DNA of 64,000 nt from Sarcocystis neurona (taxonomy: Eukaryota > Apicomplexa > Conoidasida > Eucoccidiorida > Sarcocystidae). The DNA is taken from the NCBI GenBank assembly GCA_000727475.1, contig KL647293.1:3794437-3858436 (forward strand), given 5' to 3'. The stretch's first letter is position 1. The number at the start of each line of letters is the position of its first letter. Shown piece by piece: positions 35,501 to 47,675 of the stretch. Under the pieces are notes generated by a model. It saw only the letters and a program-made list of their open reading frames with translations. It was not told where the DNA came from and did no database searches. Both the position numbers and the translations under genes were made by a program.

Positions 35501-38500
35501 CCTCTCAACAGCGATTCACCCCAGAACACGGCAGCAGGAATTTCTCCACAGAAAGAAGCCGCATCCCTCATCGAAAGTAAGTATGAACGAACACTTCGCA
35601 TGCGTCTGCATGAGAAGAATGCTCTTTTTTGCAGTCATCCGCTGCTTGTGCAATGCATAGCTGGCAAGTAAATGTCAAATAAGGGTGTGCGTATTTAAAG
35701 ACGGATGCTGTGAAAACGATACTCCTAGATGCAGTTCCGGCAGCTGACGAGGCAGATTTGTTCGGCGGAAAACGCAGTCCTGCTGTGAGAACTGTGAGGT
35801 AGGGGCGAAGTAGCCCCCCCGCTATGGTAAACTCTACGTGCGGGGTAGCCTATGACGGCAGAAACGTACTACGTCTACAAGTCGATTACAAAGAGTGTCG
35901 AAGAGATTTTGTGAGCGTAGCGGGACCGTTGGTGAATTTCCTCCACCTTCTTGCTAAAGTTCTATCTGAGTGACTTGGCAGCCGGAAAAAGTGCATCCAT
36001 GCATCGGGCTGTCTGCGACTTGGTGTCATCTGCGCAGAGCGAGAGAACTCATTGCGGACGAGCACAACAGCTCATGTTTCTGTGTACGAGCAGCGGGTCG
36101 AGTTTTCGACAGAGTGTCACCAGGAGGTGCATGCTCCCCAAGTCGCTGTCCTCCCTGAAGCTTCCGCAACAACATTTTCAGAGAAACCTGACTCATTCCA
36201 AGGACGAACCAGAAGACGACGTGCACGGTACCAGCAGCGCCGGGGGGGGGGGCACTACGCCGTGGATGGGTACCCTAGAGGAGTTTATTCAGCTCAAGCG
36301 CAGCAGCAGCAAAGCAGTTTCTATTCTTACAATGTGCCTCCGCCCCCGCCTCCTCCGCCACCACCAGCCATGGCGTTGTATTCGGTACCTCACACGTATC
36401 CCAGCACAAGTGCGCATGCGTACGAAGACTACGCGTCTCAGCCCGTGCCTGCTGCAGTTGTCGCCAGGGGCCTGCTGCTTCCACATCACCACGAGCAGCA
36501 CCAGCAGCAACACCAGCTGATGGGGCCGCTCCATCCTTACAACGACTCAGGTGCCTGCTTCGTCCCTGTAGCGTACAGCACACCAGCAGCGCTGTACGGG
36601 GCGCAGCAACAGCTAGAGTACCCCTGCGCGTGGGTTTATCCATCTGCCACGTCGGTAGCTTGTCAGAACACGTCCAAGGAAGTCGAACTTGATGAAGACC
36701 ACACAGCGGCGGCATCAGGACATCCGCATTGTCAAACAGAGGGGGGGGAAACGGCTTCCTACGATACGACGGAAAACAAGACATCGAAGAAGAGCATGTA
36801 TTCCCAGTTTGATAGAGCTGTCAAAGAGGCCCCTGCACACGAAGGGTGGCAGAAACAAGATTTCCAACTTGGCAGCTGGGGCTTGAACAATGAGAGACCA
36901 CCGCAGGAACAGCGTCAGGAGCAACAGCAGCAGCGGCAATGGCAATACAGGCAGCACAGAGGAGAACACCTGCAACAGCAGCAGCAGGAGCGCCAGGAAC
37001 AAACATGCGGGGACGGAAATGGAGGAAACGAGATGAGCAGAGATGGTGGATGCATAGGTGGCGCAGACGAAAGACAGGCGTGTAGCAGAGAAGACGTGAG
37101 CGTCGTGAAAACAGTGCATGCAACCGAGCGAGAGTGGACTACCGACCACGCAGAAAATGAAGAATGCAGCAGGGAAGAGTCACCTGCAGAGAATGACAGA
37201 GGCAAATCAGCGGCGGTCGAGGCGGAAGCATCTTTACGCTGTGATGAAACTCCTGGAAGCGCAGTGCAGGAGGAACGACAGTCAGACGTCGTGCTCCTGC
37301 AGCAGCAGCCTGAGGCTTCCGTCAGTTTCGCATCTGTCTACGAAGAACAAGCAGTTGCTACACACGAAAACGGCACTCCTTCGTTGTCACGTCATGTAGC
37401 AACCCTCGCAGAAGGAGACGAAGCTGAACCTGAACCGAAGAGAGCGGACACTGAAGGAACACCGGCCTACGTAGCTGCACCGCCGGGAAGAGAATCTCAC
37501 AGAGAAACACCACGAGCATTGTGTCCCGTCCTAGAGCGGCAGAGTGAAACCGGAGAAGAGGAAGTAGCCGGCAGTCTGCATCTTTCTCTCCAGAAAAAGA
37601 ACTCTCAGGAAGAAGTGTGTTTTCCCCTCGATGAAACTACCGCTGAGGCGGGAAGCACAGCGGTAGATATACGCGAAAAGCCAGCGCCAAAGTGCAGACA
37701 GCAGGCAGAGCCCACCACTAGCCACATGATTCTTGACTGCCGTTCGTTGAACGGTTGCAGGCAAGAAGAGCGAGAAGCGTACGCGAAGACTGTTTCAGCT
37801 TGCGAGACTGAAGAGCTTGAAGAGAAGCACTCGTCGCAGGCAGAAGAGGATGGAAAAGAAAGTACCTGTGAAGTTCTGAAACAAGGACAAAACATGCGTT
37901 CTCGATCACACCACCCGTCTTCTCGGCAACAGCGGAGGCGCAGGAGCGTTTACCTTGACAGATCTATGCAGTCGACTCTGTCGGAGAGTGAAAAGAAAGC
38001 GATTCTTGACAACGATCGCCACAAACCTGCACCACAGAAAAAGGTGGAACGAACTTCTCCTCTCAACAGAGACAATCCGTCTCTACAGCAAAAAAAGGGA
38101 GAGACCTCTTCTTCTAGCAACGTAGTACCGCACCAGTGTGCGCATTTCGGGGAAGAAGAGAAGGCTCTCGACGAAGTGTCCGCATCGCAGGAAAAGGAAA
38201 AGCAGGACGTTCTTACGAGCAGGAGTCCGCAACAGGGCGCAGAAGAAACGACGACTCCGCAGAAAAGTCTGCGGAACTGTGTGCAGCAAGGAAAAGGAAC
38301 GAAACCTCTTCTTGAGAGGCCTCTTGAGGAATGTGCAGTGGGAAACATATCGAAACGACCTTGGACAGACAAGTGGTCTACCCACCGGGAGTCTCAGGAC
38401 GAAGGGTCGGTTGCAGAGAAGGGCAGCCGAAATGTAGAAAAGCAAGCGAAAGACGCAGACGGTATAGCGTTGCGGCAGGAAATACCCCAGCACGCCCAGT

Positions 38501-40051
38501 GTACAAAGCCCCGAACGGGACGCCGGGCGAGGCCAAAGAGGGGTAAGTGTTGTAGTGTGGTTCACTTCATAGAGAAGTATCAGGGTTGCTGCGGCGTCTG
38601 CGATTTTCTTCTTGTAACTGATTAAAGAGCAATATTAGGAAACAAGTAGACGTGTTGTGTTTGTGCATTTGCCTCATTCTCCGTTTTATGGACACTGAGA
38701 CGTCTACTCAGAGAATGTTGATGTCACGCAAGCACTGAAGAATGTGGGCCACATGGTACCCTGCGTGCAATCAGAGAGAAACTCGTCGACATGCCGCCGT
38801 TGCATGAAGAAGCAGAAGAAGAGATGCTGGACTGGTGCTTGGTGGGTTTTGTGAAGTGGACTGCCGATCAGCGTGAACGTACACAAGGTCCTTACGGTCT
38901 CTGACTCTTACATAGTCGACCGGATAGAAATCGGCAGAAAGGCCGGACTGAAGGTACAACCGGAAACAATGTTCCTCTGCAGGTTGTTGCATATATCAAG
39001 AGCACATCCAAGTGCTAATTCCCAGGGGAGAAGTTTGCAAGGAAAGGCAGAACACACCCGCATTGGTCGTTTACACCCTTGGCGAATGTGAAAGTATACG
39101 TACTCACGCACAACCTTTAAACTTCTCTGTGCTTGTGTAACTACTCTGCTGAGTTGGTGTGCTGTCATTCTGAACAACAAAGGCAGCCCTTTATTTCCAG
39201 ATGTTGTTGTAACACGGAGACGGCTAGGCACCATGTACTTTTTGTCTTTAACCGCTATGAACGGTTGCGGAGTTGGTGGCTCTCGTTGCTGTTTTCCAGC
39301 AAACGACCTCATACCAGAGAGTGAAATACTTTCTTCAGAGAACTCTTGGCAGAGGAGCACATTAGCGTTGGTAGTAGTTTTTGAAGCGTGTCACAGAGGA
39401 CACGGCTTTTTTCATCGAAGGGTTATCGAGCGATCTTCAACGCAGCCACGACTTATTGCATCCCCACGTACTATAAACCTCGTCGTGCGTGCACAGCAGT
39501 TGCCATAGACAAGAGTCAGAGAACTCTCAGGAAGACACGGTAGCGAGGGCCCCCCTACACAACGTCCCACACCGTCAGAGGAAGGCTGCCTGCGTGCTGC
39601 GTGCTGCAGAAGAAGCAAAGCGTCGGTCAGTCTCTCTCTCTACCAACAGCGCTGCGGAAGTCGAGACACAGGGGTATCGGTCAGATGGATATCTCTCCTC
39701 TCAGCTATGTGGAAGGCCGAGCACTGCAACCAATTCGCAGGAGCGTCGAGACATTACTGTTTCCAATACGAAGAGGACCACCGAAGGTGATTGAGTTGTG
39801 CAAGCAGGGCCTCGAACCGAAGTGCGGGCCGCTCTACCTGCTTCTCGCTCTGGTAACTGCAGGCCACTCGCTATGTGAAAGCCCGCCCCCCATTCTGGAG
39901 CAGACGCTTCGCGATGAACACCTTCCTCGTGCCACGGGACGGATGTGGACGAATCACAGCAGCTACCCACCTACCACATTTCACAGTCGCAACCCCTACT
40001 ATTGTCACGCAGGACACAGAAGGAGTTTCTCTTGAATTCATGGCACCCTAG
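32582..40051 (+). CDS. Large disordered protein, unknown function, five exons
   Basis: Proposed exons: 32582-34713, 35194-35576, 36038-38542, 39650-39852, 40013-40051 (TAG). Donors cag|gttagt, aaa|gtaagt, gag|ggtaagt region and ctg|gtaact. The acceptor at 39650 has a TCTCTCTCTCT tract. Phases agree at all four junctions, which by chance is about 1 in 81. Exon 1 begins basic (DRPAKRRTVQKSAAGRLSGK), then is polar and low in order, with an acidic patch (DRLSDEEDD) and a PAM2-like FSPKGPSFLAG near its end. Exon 3 has RRRRARYQQRRGGGHY, a run of ten Pro, His/Gln-rich segments and long Glu/Lys/Ser regions. Exon 4 (YVEGRALQPIRRSVETLLFP) looks ordered. No catalytic domain was recognised. PAM2 motifs bind the MLLE domain of poly(A)-binding protein, so a role in mRNA handling is a guess. 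Alternatively exon 1 ends at a stop at 34777 and 35194 onward is a second gene. The 5' end is unresolved. Confidence 0.55.
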
Positions 40052-43000
40052 ACTAGACTGTGACCTCTGGCTGGCTGAGCGCTTGCAAACCGCGCTCCAC
40101 GTAGAGGAAACTTTAACGAATTCTGTCGTGACGTGGGTGCCGTACGTTTAGGCTACGGCTCCTGGTAGCTGCGTTTGCAGCAGCATGCAGGTATGGGTCT
40201 TCCCTGACAACGACATTTGCCCGACTTGACCACATATGTAGTAGTCGAATAGACGTACACACGCAGGCTTGGTTGCCATCCCCCCCACTGACCTCCTCAG
40301 TAAGCAGCGCCTTGCTTGCAGCAAGGTGCTCCTCGGTTTATTACCAGTGTAGTGGGCGCTGATGGTGCAGCACGCGTGGCAGAACCGAAGCGGAGTCTCT
40401 TTGAAAATCCTCCTTTTTGATATCGGGGTCACAACGGCACAACAGTAAAATTTACTGCTTTCCCGCGGCTACAGGCTGCCGTATCATTGCAGAGAGTGGA
40501 AGAAACAGGTACAATGAGAGGAACACAATAGTCGACTGCTCCAGGTGTATATAATCTACATCCTGTATAATTTCCGTACTGCGTAAAAGTGTCGAATGGT
40601 CTCATTGCAGGTGGCAGCACTGAAGATTTTAAGGAATATCAGCGGGTGACGCCGAGACTTTTCCGCATATTGGCGCGACACTAGCTGTGTCAGTTCTGAC
40701 ACTAGCACGATTCTTCTCAACCTTCGTATCCCAACCGCGCAGATACAGAAGAGATCGATCATGCTGACTTCGCAAAAAGAGGAAGTCGTGGTCACTTCTT
40801 CTTCTCTTTAGGGTTACCCTTCTGCCGGCCACTCGATCGTCTTCGATGGGGTCACAAAGAATTCACGCTGTCTTATTGAAGCGTGTCAACCTGTCAAGCA
40901 GAACAGGGTCGAGCTACTAACGTGCCAGCGCAGTTGCGTGAATGCTAGTTGCAAGGTAGCCTCGTATCGCAGTCTTCGCAGAGTCACCAGCTGCAGTGAG
41001 CAGTGGGACGAGGATACGACAATCGTCTCTTAGGTTCTGATGAAGTAAATCTGTCGTTTGAAGCAACAACAGAGGAAGCTGTTCTCTCAGAGAAAGGCGA
41101 GTCCTTTGACGTTAGAGAGAGCTTGTTTAGTACTATTTTTGGCTTCCGGTGATGTAGCAAACGTGGCAAGGGCGCACACGAGGTAAAAAAGGAACTTCTT
41201 TCTTTGCAGGGGACGTAGTTTTTACCCGCCCACGCTGACCACTCTATACGGTTTCCCAGTTGCGTATGCATCTCACTGCTTGTCAATCGTCGACTCGACA
41301 TTTTGAGCGCACTCAACCTGACAAGAAACTCGAACAGCCACCCGGTACACCGACGCCTGTGTGCATGCGCCTGGTGAAGATGAGGGACAGAAGTGTTATA
41401 TTACATGTTTGCAGCGCCTCCGTATGCACAGAGGAAAATTCGATTTGTGAGCGAAGTTGTCCCTAGTTGGCCCTTACGAGATGAGACGCCTGGCGTCGCG
41501 ACAGTTTAGTCATCGTTGAGACAGTCGTTTGAAAGAGTACTAGTTGGAAAAGAGCCGAGGCCAGTGGTACTGTCGCGCATTTGTAGAGGGACCTAGATTG
41601 TGTACGCGCGAAGCATGTTCTTTGCCGCAAGTACCCTCGTACTCTAAAAGGAGAGTTTGCACTCGTGTCAGGTAATAGGAACGCCACACTACACTGACAC
41701 GCAGGCAGTACAGCTGGGTAAACAGTAAAGAATAATTCCTATTCTTCGCTACGGCAAGCTTCTCGTGGAAGGCTTGAAACAGATTTGATGCTCACGGGCG
41801 AATGGGTTGTGTGAGGTGGCTGCGTGTGCATGTGCGCGTTTCAACCTGTCCTGTGGCTTTTTCACTCTCCCATTTGTATCAAGTTGCACACAGTAGCTTT
41901 TCCCCTCCTAATGCAAAAGTGAAAAGACATTTGGCATTCCAATTCCGCGTGTTGTTCCGTAGTGTTCCCAACTGAAGAACTCTTTGCCACCTGGAAGTCT
42001 CAGTAGCGCTCAGACGTGCGGATCCCCTCCTATTGGCAGCTCGTCTTATATTGGTTTTGTGGGAGTCTCGAAGGAACAAGTGACACCGCTTATGTTCCTA
42101 CTTGTTCAAAAGCGTCAAATACTTCTTCAGTTGGACTTTTCAGCAGAAGGGACTTCTCGATATGTCCAACGCATTTTCTCCCATTACATTTCTCGTCATG
42201 TGACTGCGTGCGTGCTCCGCTAGATCGCTCAAAGTGACGGCGTCCACAGGCAAATATCGCTCGACCAGTGCACAAGTGCTACTCCACTCGACACGCGATG
42301 ATCTACGCTGGATTCGGTTTGACAGCACCTGAGAAGGCGTCCGAATCGAACGCTTCAAAGTATCTAGTATCTCTTCAAATGCACGTATACGCTGTCACCT
42401 ATACGTATGCACGTATGTGCATGGTGCACGCACGCGCCTGGTCTTCGCCTCCGTGTAGTCACTACTATGTATTACTACCGTTACTTACGTACACAGCTAT
42501 GCACACGTTTCTCACCTCTTCATATGTATACATATATATATATACATATACACATATGTAGCGAGGCAACTGAAGTTTCATGTGCGCAGTCGTACCCTGA
42601 CTCTCATTTGACCAGATCCTCCCTGATTGTCTCCTTTCCTCCTGCTAGCCTGCCACGCGGATGACGGCTCAAATATCTCGTAGGAATTTTCATGTCTTAT
42701 AGGAGGTGAATCATTACGTTTACTTTTGATAGCAAACCAAAACAGTGATACACGCAGGCATCTATGTGCAATAGATTGCACATAAGGCAACACGTGTGGC
42801 CCGCGGGTGAGATAAAGGCGTGCAGCAAAAAGTTAGTTCGAACTGTTATGGAGCTACGCGTGGGAGTCTGTGAGCTTACCGATGTATGCTTAGTATGTGC
42901 GCTTCTCAGAGTACGCTGTTCAGTGCTTCTCTGATTCTGCCTATCCTGTCGGACTGTGCAGAACTCGCGCACGGAAAAAGGCAGAATAGCGTCGCTCATG

Positions 43001-43179
43001 AAATACCGTTCAACTCAACCAGAAAACAGGATAGAAACTGAGTACGCGTCTTCCATGTTTGTGAGAGAAGAATCGACTTTTATACTCTTTGGAGCGTTTT
43101 CAGAGACAAACGTCAGCTAGAAAGACGTTCTACCGTTGTCACAGAACAACGACGACGACGACGTTCGTTGTCCGTCGAC

Positions 43180-43211
<32 letters not shown>

Positions 43212-44305
43212 GATAGAGCATCAATTTTTACACAGGATACGAATCTTTCGTAGAGACGTAGTCAATCAACCACGCAAATGTATAGATACATATAGGGGTG
43301 TGTATATATATAGGCACACTTCGTGTGTCTTTTACGCCGCTGTAATTACACACGAAAAATACACATTTGTTTGTTAAAATACGAACGGCTTCATAGCCCT
43401 GCTTTGTGCAAAATTCCTTCATTAGGGCCAGAGTCGCAAATAGACGTACGAAGCGTGTACTCTCCGTGACGGTACAGCACCACTTCTTGATTTTACGTGC
43501 GCTCTTCAAGTTCTGGTGATAAAGACCCCCCTCCTGTGGTAGCACGTACTTAATTTTTTCCGGTAGTTACGAATGTGCAAGTGATCCTTCGAATGAATGC
43601 CTTAGGAGGGAAGGGTAAGACATCCTCTTTCTTTTTTGCACAAAAACTTCACAATCACTGAAGACATTAGAAGATACGTATGTAGCTCCACATGTTTTTA
43701 AAAAAAGGTCAACTATACAAACAGACGTATGAAATATGCATACACCTGTGTGCAGCAGAAGAGAGAAAAGTCGACAGATACACGGATGTACATGGATGCA
43801 TCTGTATGTATATATAGGTAGACACAGAGCGCTGACAACCACAGAAAGACGCAGATGTACGTGTAGACAAACACAAGTAGATATGTATTACTGTGGAAAA
43901 CGCACAAATATGTAAACTACCGACGAATCGCCTTCGCTTGTATACGCAGACTCCATGCGTGTCCGGTTGTTCAGGTTGACACCAGTTAATACCCTTTCAC
44001 AAATTCAGACACAATTGAAGAGTTGTTCCACACTTCTGCGTGAGGCAGGTGTAAGATAGGGTAATTGTATGCTCGGAGGCGTGTTTCGCTGGTCCAGTGA
44101 GCTTCACGTCACAAGTACAAGTGCATGCAAATCCTACACATGTATGAATACGTACACTCGTTTAACCATGCATGTGTGTCTCGCAGCAAGTACAACCACG
44201 AAGAATACTACACGACGTTGGTCAGTTCAGAGCAGTACCATGTGTCATAATGCCAAAATATTTGGCAGCCTGTTCATGGCAGTTGTTAGCGCCCAGCATC
44301 TCCCA
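40052..44305. other. Intergenic DNA, no gene recognised
   Basis: Mostly unique sequence with a TA patch (42520-42560), a short GAC run (43148-43160) and a GT run (43180-43212). Open frames are short and unremarkable on both strands. It may hold the 3' flanks of the flanking convergent genes. Confidence 0.45.
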
Positions 44306-45655
44306 TCAGTGCCCCTCGCTTTTGCTGCGCTTGTTGTCTACCTGTGTCTGCCACAGGCGGCGCTCCTGTCTCTGTCTTTCCACCTCCTCCCTCAATTCTT
44401 TTTCTGCCTTGTCTGCGTCTGTGTAAGATGTTGCCTTTTCATTCTCTCTTTTATCGTTGTACGCATGCAACACCAACACCAGAGCCAGCAAAATCCAAAA
44501 CATCGGCGACTTCACCCCCCAATGCCTTTCAGGGACCAGCGTGTTCCAGAGTCCTTCCGCAGCACGTGCACGTGCTGCTGCTTCCTCTGCCTCGCGTCGT
44601 TGATCTGTTTTCCCCGTTGCTACTGGTGTTTGTACTGACAGTGTTGCGGCTTCATGTTTTGCTGCTGGCACCGTTGCTGAGACTCGTTGTGCTATTGTTG
44701 GTGCTCCAAGGACTGCGTTGTGTGGCATGTTGCGGCGGACTCCTGCTGCTCCAGCTGCTGTTTCATCGAATTTGCCACACTGCTGCGCTGCTGCGGCGCC
44801 AGCTGTCGCACAGCTGGTCGTCTTTCGTGCTGTGGAGGCTGCTGCTTCGGCTTCCTTGAATGCTGCGCATCTCCCGGTGGCTGTGCCTTCGGACCGCAGG
44901 TGACTGTTGTGCCCCAACGCTGTCGCACTCGCTTCGACAGCTGTACGGTTCCTAGGCACCGCTGTGGTCATGCAAGTATATGGGCTTCTCTGCATGGCTG
45001 CCGCTCCAGCAGCACCAGGTTTCAACGTGCGTACTGCGTGGTGCACAGAAACCACAGAGGCCCATGCTCTGTTTGTTTCTGCAAAGCGATAAAACACATG
45101 TGTTGTGCCCTTTATTTCGCGCTCGCTACAGTTGCCACACGTGGCGCCGACCCTCTGCTGAAGATTGTTGGTGCAGCAACTGCTGCTGCTACGGCGGCTG
45201 TTGCTGCTGCTGTGACCACTGAGACGGCTGCGGCTCCCTTGACCACTGCGGTGGCTGCCGTTGGCGCGTGAGTAGCAGTTTTTGCTGCTGCTGCTGCCGC
45301 CGCTAGTATTGCAGCAGCGGCTACTATTGGTGCCGGTGCTACTGCTGTCGCTGGTGGTGCTGGTGTTGTTCTTGGTGCTGCTTGTGCTGTACCAGTTCTT
45401 AACGCAGCAGCAGGGCAACGGAACTCCAAAACAGCAGACCTGCGGCTGCGGGTGGCGCTGCTCCCGCTGCCCTTGACCCTGCTGTAATGCGGTTTTTACG
45501 TGACGAAGCGCAAATGTGTTGGCTAGCTTGTGTGTATCAGCACGCTGCTGCGGGACACGCGTGCGCGTTGCCGTCCGCAAGCAGTAGAGCTGCCTCACGG
45601 GCATGTGAGAGATCTGAAAAGATTTGATACACATTGTAGACGAAAGGAAAAACAA
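44306..45655 (-). CDS. Ala-rich protein with one C-terminal membrane segment
   Basis: One minus-strand frame stays open over the whole span. Its last third is the convincing part: an Ala/Glu/Arg helix (REAEEAAARARAAEGLW), VPERHWGVKSP, a membrane segment MFWILLALVLVLHAY, then a 50-residue charged coiled-coil tail (KELREEVERQRQERR). The first half overlaps CAG-derived sequence. There a different frame is Ala-rich (PAPIVAAAAILAAAAAAAK, then APTIFSRGSAPRVATV) and may be the real one, joined through an intron whose acceptor could be cgctttgcag near 45083. The topology suggests a tail-anchored or single-pass protein of an internal membrane. No family was recognised. The span start is the open-frame limit, not a proven start codon. 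Confidence 0.5.
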   Translation of the reverse strand: MFFLSSTMCIKSFQISHMPVRQLYCLRTATRTRVPQQRADTHKLANTFALRHVKTALQQGQGQREQRHPQPQVCCFGVPLPCCCVKNWYSTSSTKNNTSTTSDSSSTGTNSSRCCNTSGGSSSSKNCYSRANGSHRSGQGSRSRLSGHSSSNSRRSSSSCCTNNLQQRVGATCGNCSEREIKGTTHVFYRFAETNRAWASVVSVHHAVRTLKPGAAGAAAMQRSPYTCMTTAVPRNRTAVEASATALGHNSHLRSEGTATGRCAAFKEAEAAASTARKTTSCATAGAAAAQQCGKFDETAAGAAGVRRNMPHNAVLGAPTIAQRVSATVPAAKHEAATLSVQTPVATGKTDQRREAEEAAARARAAEGLWNTLVPERHWGVKSPMFWILLALVLVLHAYNDKRENEKATSYTDADKAEKELREEVERQRQERRLWQTQVDNKRSKSEGH

Positions 45656-47379
45656 CAGTTACATCTGTATCTACGAGTGTCTGTGTACTTCTACTGTCAC
45701 ACACCTAATGGATACACATATACCTGTATATAAATGTATATATATATATATATACATACACGTGGAGGTGTGGAAGGAGAGAGATTGTAGCGACAGCTTG
45801 CACAGGCGCAAGCTTGTGTACACGGTGGATCATGCTTATCTATACAGCTCTCCCCTCTAACGACCACGTCCACGTACACTGCTGTGCACATACGTTGCAA
45901 TAATCTTCCTTCGCCTTGACATATAGACCAACACGAGGACGAGATCTGAATGTACTTGTAGAAATGTGAGTGGGATGGGCCCCAGTCAGTCTCGCCGATT
46001 AGGATTACACCTGTGCACTCTACTGCGCGGAAACACGCACCCTAACACAAGATCGGCACGCGTCCATAATTCTCTCTTTAAGACTTGGTATTCGCTGAGC
46101 GACCTTTTCGACTACAAGATGGAGTGTCCCAACAAGTGTGTACATGCAGTCTTCAGCAGAACCTCACACACGAGGTGAACATCCAGTACGCCCACCGCCG
46201 CACACGGAAAAACTTGTAGTAGAAAGTACTCTGTGGACACGTGTCTTTAATGACGCAGGAATCCATCGCGTAAAACAAAAGAAAAAGTGAATCCACTTCC
46301 CTCGAAAGCGTCACACGACACAGCTGCCGTAGAATGTGGCACAAGTCTCCACTGCTGCAGCGAGTCACAGCGTAAGCGGACAGTTGAGTCGATCACTAGA
46401 AGTCAAGAATAATCGCGTGTTGAGGAAACAAGGGACGCAAAATTCAAACTAATCATACACAGCTGAGCCAGCGGCCAATCAAAAGTGTGTACTGTGTGGT
46501 TTGCTCTGCAGACACTCCACGGTACCTCAGAAGACACTGCGGGTGCGCGTCTTCGTTGTGTGGCCAACGACAGATAATAGCCTGTACAAGGTGTGAGAAG
46601 GTGCGTACGTCGTGGAGTTATGCGCACGAGGGGAAACAGTGAGATGCGGGTATTTGGGACAAACCACGTGGAAGGTTCGACCGGAGACACGGGTCACCCG
46701 CCTGGACCGAAAATTTTGTCTTTGGGCTGTCTGCAACTTTTTTGCCGATAAGTCGCCTCATCGTTCAACGGCGAGGTCCTTTAGTGCGCCGTTGACGTAC
46801 AAGCAGCGAACATCAGTCTTTCTGGAGGCAATCATCTTCAGCGACAAAATGAGAATACAACATGGAGAGGCAAAACGCCAAACACCAAGCTCTATTCGTT
46901 CATACAAAACACCGCTTTGGATACACGAGTAGTGTGTATCCCTATGGATATACGAATGTAAGTAAATATCTTGCGTGTATTCAGAACACCTGTGTGCAGA
47001 TACATAGAGACACGCAAAGGGGTAGTTACCAGACATATATATATATATATATATATATATGTGCAAAGTGAGGTGGAAGAACACAAGTTTATTTTGTGTA
47101 TACATGTGTATATAGGTTTAGAAAAGAGAAGAAGATGAAGCTGCAGTCACCACGACTACAAGCGACATTCAAAGAGACACCTGCGGAGCCTTCTACAGTC
47201 CAAAAGAAACACAACTGACTCTTATTGCGCTCTGAGAAAAGTCAACGTCATCGTGGACAGTAAACCTGTGACTGAGTGGCGCGAGTCTTAGGTAGGTGTG
47301 AAAATGTGGATACAAATAGTCAAAGATATGCGACATTGTCCTCTGTCTTCTCTCCCCACAGATATACATATATATATAT

Positions 47380-47675
47380 ATATATCATATAGGTACTAGT
47401 CAAGCCCTTCCTCAACATATATACATATATATATATATGTACTACATCGTTGAAGTACGAGTCAACCGTTCGTGCCTATATATATATATATAATATACGT
47501 ACGAGTCAAGCGCTCTCTCTACATATATATATATACACATACATCGTAGAAGAACGTGTCAAGCGCTCGTGCCCATATATATATAATATAGGTGCAATTC
47601 AAGCGCTCTCTCAACATATATATATATATATACGTATAGTACAAGTACGAGTCAAGCGGTCGTGCCAGAGAGGAG
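47380..47675. repeat. Alternating dimeric minisatellite
   Basis: Six half-units start with 'gtcaagcgctc' or variants at 47399, 47461, 47505, 47558, 47598 and 47651. They alternate strictly between a tail 'tctcaacatata(ta)n' and a tail 'gtgccTata(ta)n'. The spacings alternate too (62, 44, 53, 40, 53). This is three tandem copies of a composite unit of about 93-106 bases. Confidence 0.85.
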
